Assembly: GCA_031263295.1 (NCBI GenBank)
Contig: JAISGC010000028.1
Coordinates: 1-9,106 of the forward strand
Length of the DNA: 9,106 bases
From: Rickettsiales bacterium
GTDB taxonomy: Bacteria > Pseudomonadota > Alphaproteobacteria > Rs-D84
Direction: 5' to 3'
Position numbers and translations under genes: made by a program. Positions 1 to 4,314 of this stretch are shown one piece after another (position 1 is the first letter of the stretch; the number at the start of each line of letters is the position of its first letter). The notes beneath the pieces are model-generated. The model made no database searches, was not told where the DNA came from, and saw only the letters and a program-made list of their open reading frames with translations.

Positions 1-30
1 AACAAGACCGCAGGACAGAAAGATTTATTC

Positions 31-92
31 ATATTATGCATACTCGCACCTTGCACGCCGCAGGCGTTGCAAGACGCAAGTATACATAATAT
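31..92. repeat. Imperfect 29/30-bp inverted repeat (hairpin)
   Basis: Bases 31-59 and 63-92 form a long inverted repeat with a three-base loop and one bulged base. Reading from the loop, the arms are GGCG-TGCAAGG.. and GGCGTTGCAAGA... All four substitutions become G-U wobble pairs if the minus strand is transcribed, but A-C mismatches on the plus strand. The structure is therefore better as a minus-strand RNA. No T-run follows it and no gene is identifiable beside it. Confidence 0.6.
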
Positions 93-199
93 ATATTATC
101 CGCCCAGACGATTTATAAAAATCGTTGGATTTGCGGGCGCTCTGTTGTTGGTACGCGGCTGCCCCGGAAAATTACGGCGGCCCGGAGAAATTATCTGGG

Positions 200-346
200 A
201 AAATTATTGCAGGAAAAATCGTTGCGAAAATCTTTGGAAAAAATCGGCGAAAAATCTAAAAAATCTGGCGGAAATCTGGCGAACTGTTCTAAAAATCTGC
301 GAAAATCATTGAAAAATTGCGAGAAATCCGCGGATTTTTGGCTAAA
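200..346. other. Phased A-tract array, probable intrinsically curved DNA
   Basis: About fourteen short A (or T) runs lie in degenerate units resembling GAAAATCTGGC. Run centres fall near 201, 216, 228, 240, 252, 260, 273, 282, 293, 303, 314, 325, 337 and 345. The mean spacing from 216 to 345 is about 10.75 bp, and it is 10.5-11 bp from 282 to 325. A-tracts repeated at the helical period are known to bend DNA. Several reading frames stay open here only because the repeat is short and biased. I see no start signal, domain or codon pattern supporting a gene in 1-480. Confidence 0.55.
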
Positions 347-378
347 TCTCCCGATGGTCTCCTGCCAGACCGCCAAAT

Positions 379-476
379 CAGTGCCGTTTATAGCCACCAC
401 CCCGCCCGGCTCCGGGTCTGCGACCCTTCGCCGGGCAGTGCGTGTCCAAAGGATGGGAACACCCGCTGGACGGCAC
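379..476. repeat. Family-2 palindromic repeat, copy A
   Basis: The conserved left flank (CAGTGCCGTTTATAGCCACC, then ACCCC) and right flank (CAGTGCGTGTCCAAAGG) enclose a variable hairpin: GCCCGGC (404-410) pairs with GCCGGGC (430-436), and inside it GGGTC (414-418) pairs with GACCC (422-426). The flanks match those at 5555-5610, where the enclosed stem is unrelated in sequence but equally well paired. The right arm ends in a 22-base stretch (455-476) that recurs inverted at 909-930 on the other side of the secreted-protein gene. Confidence 0.7.
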
Positions 477-479
477 GAA

Positions 480-878
480 TCAATAAAACTGCGTTAAAAG
501 TTTCGCGGCGGTGCGGGGAAATCGGGACAGATAGTCGCTGCATTGCCAGCCGCTGCCGCTGGTCCCGGCGTCGTAATTCGCGCATATCCATTTGCTCGCA
601 ATCGGGTATGTCCGTTTGCAGAACAGGCCGTTCCCCGCCGCGGTCGGCAGCGCGTCGAACTCGTCGCCGTCGTTGCAGGCGGCGCCGCTTTTCCCGCTGG
701 TTCCGCCGACATAGACCTTGGCGCAGGTCGCATTATTCGCATTCGGCTCGCAACCCTCGCCGATTTTCCAGTCGTTGCCCCAGCTGGTCGTGCCGGGATA
801 TTTCGCGCACAATTTCGCAGCGCCTGCGCCGTGGCCTGCCAGCATCAGCGCAACCGCCGCAAGTATTTGTTTTTTCAT
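480..878 (-). CDS. Small secreted cysteine-rich protein, unknown function
   Basis: A 132-residue protein I do not recognise. Residues 1-20 or so form a typical Sec signal peptide: MKKQ, a hydrophobic core AAVALMLAG, and small residues GAGAA for cleavage. The mature part has seven cysteines (first at residue 24), many Gly, Ser, Asn and Thr residues, and Trp-containing motifs such as TSWGNDWKIGEGC and SGSGWQC. This suits a periplasmic or exported disulfide-bonded protein; the odd cysteine may be free or link subunits. The ATG is well supported: AGGGAG lies a few bases upstream and the signal peptide begins immediately. The gene stands alone. It is bracketed by family-2 palindromic sequences, and its leader contains the long hairpin at 906-966. 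The stop lies only four bases from the repeat at 379-476, so the C-terminal end may have been trimmed by the insertion. Coding status is well supported, function is not. Confidence 0.75.
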   Translation of the reverse strand: MKKQILAAVALMLAGHGAGAAKLCAKYPGTTSWGNDWKIGEGCEPNANNATCAKVYVGGTSGKSGAACNDGDEFDALPTAAGNGLFCKRTYPIASKWICANYDAGTSGSGWQCSDYLSRFPRTAAKLLTQFY

Positions 879-905
879 TGTTTTCTCCCTGTTTTGTTTC
901 TCTTG

Positions 906-966
906 GCCGTGCCGTCCAGCGGGTGTTCCCCTCCAATGGAGGGGAACACCTGTCGGACGGCACGGC
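906..966. repeat. Near-perfect palindrome (family-2 arm, inverted)
   Basis: GCCGTGCCGTCC (906-917) pairs with GGACGGCACGGC (955-966). After a short unpaired stretch, GGTGTTCCCCTCC (922-934) pairs with GGAGGGGAACACC (938-950). Its left arm is an inverted copy of the right arm of the repeat at 379-476. It would lie in the 5' leader of the minus-strand secreted-protein gene as a stable stem about 30 bases upstream of the start codon, so it could affect expression. Confidence 0.7.
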
Positions 967-1320
967 TTTATCGGGAAAACTGATCGGCCGGGCGGGTAGA
1001 AAAATCATATCGTGAATGATCCCGCCGAGATTTCTCAAAGGCGGCCCCCCGGCCATAAACGGGGTCTGGCAAAACCTATGCGGGCCGCGATCGGGCGGTA
1101 AAGCCCGGCGTAGCCGAAGGCAGCCAGGGCATAAAAAAAGCGGCATCTGCCGCGGGCGCCCTGCCCCCATAAAGAGCCGGACATTTTTTTATGCGCGGAT
1201 AACGGCGCAACGCGCCGCACGATATGGGATTTTCTAGGTCCCGGACGCAGGCCTCCCGACTTGGTCCGTTTGGATTATGGCACGAATCGGGGACAAGGGG
1301 CAAGGGGATTTTTAACGACT
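967..1320. other. GC-rich intergenic stretch without a recognisable gene
   Basis: The region has several hairpins, for example GGCGC-AAC-GCGCC near 1203-1215, and an outer pair CAGGGC (1125-1130) with GCCCTG (1158-1163) around the terminator at 1133-1153. Short open frames exist on both strands, but none has a ribosome binding site or a recognisable domain. A weak minus-strand promoter can be proposed: CATAAT at 1279-1274 with TTGCCC 18 bp upstream. Together with the terminator it would make an RNA of about 130 nt. I compared it by eye with tmRNA, SRP RNA and RNase P RNA and saw no match. Confidence 0.35.
1133..1153 (-). terminator. Rho-independent terminator (minus strand)
   Basis: On the minus strand GCGGC-AGAT-GCCGC (extendable by one A-T pair) is followed directly by seven T residues. 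It is well formed, yet the nearest upstream minus-strand gene, the APH-like kinase, stops about 530 bases away. It may end that long 3' tail or a small RNA made from about 1150-1270. Confidence 0.7.
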
Positions 1321-1367
1321 AGTGGCGACTAACTATGCGCCGCTTACAAGTTATGACGCGATAACGA

Positions 1368-1410
1368 GCTCCCTCCTGCCCCCTTGTGGGGCGACCGGCG
1401 TGCCGCCGGT
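1368..1410. repeat. Family-1 repeat fragment joined to an unrelated hairpin
   Basis: The outer end of a family-1 unit (GCTCCCTCCTGCCCCCTTG, then TGGGGCG) runs directly into ACCGGC-GTGCC-GCCGGT (1394-1410), where other copies continue GGATAG. It is either a truncated copy or a recombinant with another palindrome. Confidence 0.5.
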
Positions 1411-1440
1411 GTCTTTAACTTTTGCTCTGGAATCTTATCG

Positions 1441-1634
1441 CGGGCTCCCTCCTGCCCCCTTGCGGGGCGGGATAGATTTTCTTATCGAGCAAGCGAAGCT
1501 TGCGAGATTTAGAAAATCTTGGGTGAGGGTATGTGCTTTATTTATAAAGGTTCACCCCCACCCAAGAGTTGCTAGGCGGCAAGCCGCCAAGCAACTCTAT
1601 CCCGCCCCACAAGGGGGCAGGAGGGAGCTCGCGG
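1441..1634. repeat. Family-1 compound repeat, copy 1 (inverted pair)
   Basis: Two units face each other across a short A/T-rich spacer. The left unit begins GGGCTCCCTCCTGCCCCC and has the stem GATTTTCT (1475-1482) with AGAAAATC (1511-1518). The right unit ends in GGGGGCAGGAGGGAGCTCGC and has the stem GAGTTGC (1566-1572) with GCAACTC (1591-1597), enclosing GGCGGC-AAG-CCGCCA. Both carry the (C)CTTGGGTG..GGG edge next to the spacer. The outer CTCCCTCC ends and the AAAGGTTCACCCCC spacer edge are shared with the copy at 9003-9106, which defines a subtype. It lies between genes, downstream of the APH-like kinase. Confidence 0.75.
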
Positions 1635-1684
1635 GAGTGCTCTGCCAGAAAACAAACTCATAAAAACACCCCACTAGGCCGCCT

Positions 1685-2530
1685 CTACCGAAACATCGCG
1701 CGGACCTCGTCCTCGATTGCTTTTATGCCGGGGGAGTTTTCAATCGCTTTCCGGCCGCGAGTTATGCCAGAGGCCAGGATACGCGCCCTGATCCGCTTGA
1801 ATTGTCGGCGCAGAACCATCAATCTGTAATAGTTGAACGCGTCCCGGTCAATCGGCCAGTCGCCGAGTAGCATTTCGCGCAGGGGATTTTCCAATCGGCG
1901 GAGATCCGTTTCGCCGCGGCCCAATCGCGCGCCGTCCCAGTCTATCACGCCCGCCAGCCGGAAGTCGTCGTCCACTATTATCTGGCCCGGATGCAGGTCG
2001 CCGTGCACCACCCCGGTCGCGTCGCGGCCGCCCGCGCGGACCATTCGGGCAAATCGGCGCAGCGTCGCGCCGTATTTTTTCGCAAATCGAAACAGCCGGA
2101 TTCTGCGCGCCAGCCGCAATCGGAATATCGGCCGCGTTATCGCGCCGCCGCGGTGGACATCGAACAGAAACACCGACAATTCGCGCGCAAAGCGGTGTCG
2201 GCGCGCCGGGTCGAGCGCCAAAAACCGCGTCATATCAAAGGTTTGCCCGGGAATGCCAAGATGAATCGAGACGCTGAACAATCCGGTGTTGAACGCGAGC
2301 AGCGCCGGGACTTTATCGCGTAGCCGCGCGGGCAGGCGGCGCCGGATTTCGGCGCAGATGCGCGCCTCGCGCCGGTATGTTCCGCGCCAAATCGGCTTGA
2401 TGCGGACTATATGCCGCCCGACCTGCCACACGCGGCTGAACACGCCGCGCGAGATATATTTTCCCAGTTTGTATGTCGGAAACAATCGTCCGAGGGCGCA
2501 CCGCGCGCCGAAATCGACAAGACCCACCAC
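1685..2530 (-). CDS. Phosphotransferase of the APH (aminoglycoside phosphotransferase/choline kinase-like) superfamily
   Basis: A 281-residue small-molecule kinase-like protein. The N-terminal lobe has a glycine-loop-like ISRGVFSRVWQVG (about residues 27-39) followed by the expected lysine in HIVRIKP. The C-terminal lobe has the catalytic Brenner motif VHGDLHPGQIIVD, with Asp as base, and the metal-binding VIDWDGARLGRGETDL. The usual Asn of HGDxxxxN is replaced by Gln (codon CAG). Macrolide 2'-phosphotransferases have His at this place in an otherwise similar HGDLHPGH motif, so the change does not by itself mean loss of activity. The substrate cannot be told. Start: GTG at 2530 or the next GTG at 2527. 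AAAGGTGAG lies just upstream, which favours the second by spacing. The gene begins 20 bases after the Smr gene stops, and both follow the GIY-YIG gene, so the three look like one operon. The protein is very rich in arginine. Confidence 0.8.
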   Translation of the reverse strand: MVGLVDFGARCALGRLFPTYKLGKYISRGVFSRVWQVGRHIVRIKPIWRGTYRREARICAEIRRRLPARLRDKVPALLAFNTGLFSVSIHLGIPGQTFDMTRFLALDPARRHRFARELSVFLFDVHRGGAITRPIFRLRLARRIRLFRFAKKYGATLRRFARMVRAGGRDATGVVHGDLHPGQIIVDDDFRLAGVIDWDGARLGRGETDLRRLENPLREMLLGDWPIDRDAFNYYRLMVLRRQFKRIRARILASGITRGRKAIENSPGIKAIEDEVRAMFR

Positions 2531-2550
2531 CTCACCTTTGATTCATAATT

Positions 2551-2928
2551 TTAATCGCGCCTTATCTTTATTCTATAACATCCGGGGTTGGGCATTGTCC
2601 AGCTTTTTATTCTGTCGGCCAGGCTGCCGCCGTCTATCGCGAGGCGGAACAGGCGGCCGATGTCGCCGGAGCGGCCGGTTATTATTGTCAAGACGGCATC
2701 GCGAGGTTTCGCCCCCACCCAAGATTTTCTAGGCTCGCTATGCTCGCCAAGAAAATCTATCCCGCCCCCGCAAGCGGGGGCAGGAAAAGCCAAATCGTTG
2801 ATTTTGCGTTCTATTTCGCGGAAGGCGGAATCGATGGTCAGCCCGTGGCAGTCGATTGTCGACGACACCGGCGCCCCGATTTTATCGAGATGTAATTTTT
2901 CGCGATCGAGATTTGTGAGGTATTTCAT
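2551..2928 (-). CDS. Smr-domain protein with an in-frame palindromic-repeat insertion
   Basis: A 125-residue protein that reads as a stand-alone Smr (small MutS-related) domain, a family of DNA/RNA nuclease or nucleic-acid-binding domains. IDCHGLTIDSAFREIERKI (about residues 25-43) is the domain's first strand and helix with its DxHG motif. TIITGRSGDIGRLFRLAI near residue 81 onward is the TGxG-type motif, and CYRIKIRRD is the final strand. Between helix 1 and strand 2 lie 26 extra residues (FPAPACGGGIDFLGEHSE.., ending KSWVGA), encoded exactly by the family-1 repeat at 2711-2788. Without them the protein would be 99 residues. The insert falls at a loop position, so activity may survive. The ATG overlaps the GIY-YIG stop (ATGA), giving translational coupling, and the APH-like gene follows after 20 bases. 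The exact function is unknown. Confidence 0.8.
   Translation of the reverse strand: MKYLTNLDREKLHLDKIGAPVSSTIDCHGLTIDSAFREIERKINDLAFPAPACGGGIDFLGEHSEPRKSWVGAKPRDAVLTIITGRSGDIGRLFRLAIDGGSLADRIKSWTMPNPGCYRIKIRRD
2711..2788 (-). repeat. Family-1 palindromic repeat, single unit (copy 2), inside the Smr gene
   Basis: One 78-bp unit, a multiple of three, read on the minus strand as CCTGCCCCC..GGGGGCGGGATAG, then GATTTTC..GAAAATC enclosing TTGGCGAGCATAGCGAGCC, then TTGGGTGGGGGC. The enclosed core is identical to that in the left unit at 4975, but the outer stem differs by two compensated base pairs (GATTTTC/GAAAATC here, GATTTCG/CGAAATC there). It adds 26 codons to the Smr gene without breaking the frame. 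Confidence 0.85.
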
Positions 2929-3230
2929 ATCATAAACGCATCTTCATATTTATCTTTCCATTCAGGATTAAAACTTTCTATCAAATCCTTCTTCCAATTC
3001 CGTTTCCATTCTTTCAATCGTTTTTCGCGATGAATCGCTTCGTTTATATCTTCATAGCTTTCATAATAAACTAATTTATCAACATTATAATCTGATGTAA
3101 AACCTTGAAAAATATGGTGTTTATGCTCATAAATCCGTCGCGCAAGATTATTTGTCACGCCGATATAAAGAGTTCCGTTTCTTTTACTTGCGAGAATATA
3201 AACAAAGTAAAACTTTTGCTCGAACGACAT
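2925..3230 (-). CDS. GIY-YIG nuclease superfamily protein
   Basis: A 101-residue protein consisting of a single GIY-YIG domain, close to the usual size of the YhbQ/UPF0213-type group. VYILASKRNGTLYIGVTNNLARRIYEHK (about residues 9-36) carries the two Tyr motifs (VYI and LYIG) and the conserved Arg. The Glu expected for metal binding lies within the INEAIHREKRLKEWKR segment near residues 62-77. Members are thought to be structure-specific nucleases, but the role of this subgroup is not established. The coding sequence is clearly more A/T-rich than its neighbours, which may mean recent acquisition. The start at 3230 has only a weak GGAA upstream. TATAAT on the minus strand (3266-3261) sits about 30 bases upstream, at the very edge of the 118-bp repeat. 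It appears to be the first gene of a coupled three-gene operon with Smr and the APH-like kinase. Confidence 0.9.
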   Translation of the reverse strand: MSFEQKFYFVYILASKRNGTLYIGVTNNLARRIYEHKHHIFQGFTSDYNVDKLVYYESYEDINEAIHREKRLKEWKRNWKKDLIESFNPEWKDKYEDAFMI

Positions 3231-3260
3231 TATGTTCCATTTTATAAATAAAACAACAAC

Positions 3261-3266
3261 ATTATA
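3261..3266 (-). promoter_or_regulatory. Candidate -10 box for the GIY-YIG/Smr/APH operon
   Basis: A perfect TATAAT lies on the minus strand about 30 bases from the GIY-YIG ATG. Any -35 element would fall inside the adjoining repeat (3271-3388), so the repeat may supply part of the promoter. I see no good -35 match at 16-18 bp, so this is tentative. Confidence 0.45.
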
Positions 3267-3270
3267 GCGT

Positions 3271-3388
3271 TGTCACCCCGCGGCTTGTCCGCGGGGCCCC
3301 GGTAATATCACGCGCGAAGCGCGACATAATTTAGTTTCGCTTCGCTCACGATTTTACCTGGGTCCCGCGGTCAAGCCGCGGGATGACA
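3271..3388. repeat. 118-bp MITE-like palindromic element
   Basis: Bases 3271-3305 and 3354-3388 are 35-bp terminal inverted repeats identical at 31 positions, beginning TGTCA(C/T)CCCGCGG. Each terminal repeat is itself a hairpin: CCCCGCGG with CCGCGGGG on the left and TCCCGCGG with CCGCGGGA on the right (read inward), so one outer base pair has changed on both sides together. A further CGCGC-GAA-GCGCG hairpin lies at 3311-3323. No coding capacity is seen. Similar TGTCATCCCGCGGCTTGACC repeats are common in Rickettsiales and related alphaproteobacteria (from memory, not searched). Confidence 0.75.
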
Positions 3389-3414
3389 AAAATTGCTTCG
3401 CAATTTTTGTTTTG
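3388..3414 (-). terminator. Terminator for the tadA-lipoprotein operon
   Basis: AAAAATTGC (3388-3396) pairs perfectly with GCAATTTTT (3400-3408) around a TTC loop. Read on the minus strand the stem ends in TTTTTG, about 28 bases after the lipoprotein stop. The plus-strand side is also followed by T-rich sequence, so it may work both ways. It overlaps the outer base of the 118-bp repeat. Confidence 0.65.
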
Positions 3415-3435
3415 GTTTTTGCAGCGTTAAAACCC

Positions 3436-3741
3436 CTATTTTTTCAACGACTTGCAGTCTATCATCCGGCCGTTGTTTATGATGAGCGACCAGTTCGCGC
3501 CCTTGTTCCAAAGGCTCGCCTTGACGACCGCGCCCTTCCCCTCGTATTTCGCGCCGCTGGCCGAAACCGCGCTAAACATTTGTATTTTCTCGCCATTTAC
3601 GGCCGTGTTCAGGGTGTCCGCGTCCGCGACCTCGACCGCGACGGCGTATTTTCCGCATTTAAGCTGAAAGCGTTCCGGCTCTTTTTTCGGACTCTCGCAG
3701 GCCGCCAAAAATACGCTCGCAACAAGCGCTAATTTTTTCAT
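3436..3741 (-). CDS. MliC-like lipoprotein (putative c-type lysozyme inhibitor)
   Basis: A 101-residue lipoprotein. MKKLALVASVFLAAC is a lipoprotein signal with lipobox LAAC, Cys at residue 15; Glu-Ser follow it, so export to the outer membrane is plausible. The rest resembles the MliC/PliC C-lysozyme inhibitor domain: FQLKCGKYAVAVEV as the first strands, SAVSASGAKYEGKG for the conserved SGxxY loop, SLWNKGANWSLI for the WxKG strand, and a final DC that would pair with the Cys of LKCG. Known members bind and block host c-type lysozymes, which would fit a host-associated bacterium. The ATG overlaps the tadA stop (ATGA) and has AAAGGAAAG upstream, so it is translated with tadA. Their pairing need not mean shared function. 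Confidence 0.7.
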   Translation of the reverse strand: MKKLALVASVFLAACESPKKEPERFQLKCGKYAVAVEVADADTLNTAVNGEKIQMFSAVSASGAKYEGKGAVVKASLWNKGANWSLIINNGRMIDCKSLKK

Positions 3742-4292
3742 TTTTTCTTTCCTTTTTTGGTTGTTTTTTTAATCGCCATAGCGCGTTTTTTGACCGCTTC
3801 CTTCGGCGTTTTCTTCGCGCTTTTTTTAAGATTTTTCGCGCGCAGATTCTTAAAGAATCGCTTTAACATCATCGACGATTCGTCTGAATATACTGAATCT
3901 TTTATAACATCGGGCTTCCATAGATGCCCGTCCGTCTCATAGATCCGCGGGCCGAAGTTTATCCCGCCGCCCTTTGGGTCGTCGGCCGCGAAAATCACCC
4001 GCCGGACGCGCGCGAAAGATATGGCCGTCGCGCACATCGCGCAGGGCTCCAACGACACATAAATATCGCATCCGTCCAGGAACTTTTTTTCGATTTTTTT
4101 ACACGCCGCGCGGATGGCGATCATTTCGGCGTGCGCGGTCGGGTTCTGCTTTTTTTGGACCTTGTTTTCGCCGCGGCCGATGATTGCGCCGTCGCGGACG
4201 ATAACCGCGCCGATCGGGACATCGTCGTGCGCCGCGGCCCGGACCGCCATCTTCATCGCCGCGCGCATAAAATCGTTGGTTTTCTCCGCCAT
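3738..4292 (-). CDS. tadA: tRNA-specific adenosine deaminase
   Basis: TadA converts A34 to inosine in tRNA-Arg(ACG), allowing it to read all CGN codons it must decode. The 184-residue protein has the zinc deaminase motifs: TAHAEM (His54, catalytic Glu56) and SLEPCAMC (Cys84, Cys87), plus the family-typical NPTAHAEM and RVRRVIFAADDPKGG segments. The C-terminal 30 or so residues form a lysine-rich, low-complexity tail (KKTPKEAVKKRAMAIKKTTK and onward) not needed in the family; it may add affinity for tRNA. The start is ATG 4292 (MAEKTND). ATG 4304 (MLAQMAEK) is possible, and neither has a clear ribosome binding site. The divergent rsmD begins at 4311, so the mRNA may be leaderless. The gene is coupled to the lipoprotein gene downstream. 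Confidence 0.92.
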   Translation of the reverse strand: MAEKTNDFMRAAMKMAVRAAAHDDVPIGAVIVRDGAIIGRGENKVQKKQNPTAHAEMIAIRAACKKIEKKFLDGCDIYVSLEPCAMCATAISFARVRRVIFAADDPKGGGINFGPRIYETDGHLWKPDVIKDSVYSDESSMMLKRFFKNLRAKNLKKSAKKTPKEAVKKRAMAIKKTTKKGKKK

Positions 4293-4300
4293 TTGTGCCA

Positions 4301-4314
4301 GCATACAGGTATGC
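4301..4314. promoter_or_regulatory. Palindrome overlapping divergent tadA/rsmD starts
   Basis: GCATAC-AG-GTATGC is a perfect 6-bp dyad. The rsmD ATG (4311-4313) lies in its right half and the alternative tadA ATG (4304-4302) symmetrically in its left half. Neither gene has a convincing Shine-Dalgarno sequence, so both mRNAs may be leaderless or nearly so, and a regulator bound here would cover both starts. Its function is inferred only from symmetry and position. Confidence 0.4.

Noticed and set aside
317..1015. Long open frame on the plus strand opposite the secreted-protein gene
   Set aside because: It is Arg/Ser-rich, spans two palindromic repeats, has no ribosome binding site and mirrors the better-supported minus-strand gene.
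1016..1310. tmRNA, SRP RNA, RNase P RNA or 6S RNA in the GC-rich gap
   Set aside because: I looked for the SRP GGAAG core, a tRNA-like tmRNA end and RNase P core motifs by eye and found none.
1833..2323. Plus-strand open frames opposite the APH-like gene
   Set aside because: They are antisense to a gene with clear kinase motifs; the Arg/Ser-rich composition is typical of the opposite strand of GC-rich coding DNA.
2551..2928. Smr gene as a pseudogene broken by a repeat
   Set aside because: The insertion is exactly 78 bp and the frame continues with conserved motifs on both sides, so it is a tolerated insertion rather than a disruption.
3924..4310. N-terminal extension of rsmD by 129 codons
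   Set aside because: It lies antisense to tadA, and RsmD homology begins exactly at MRTKLQVISG (4311).
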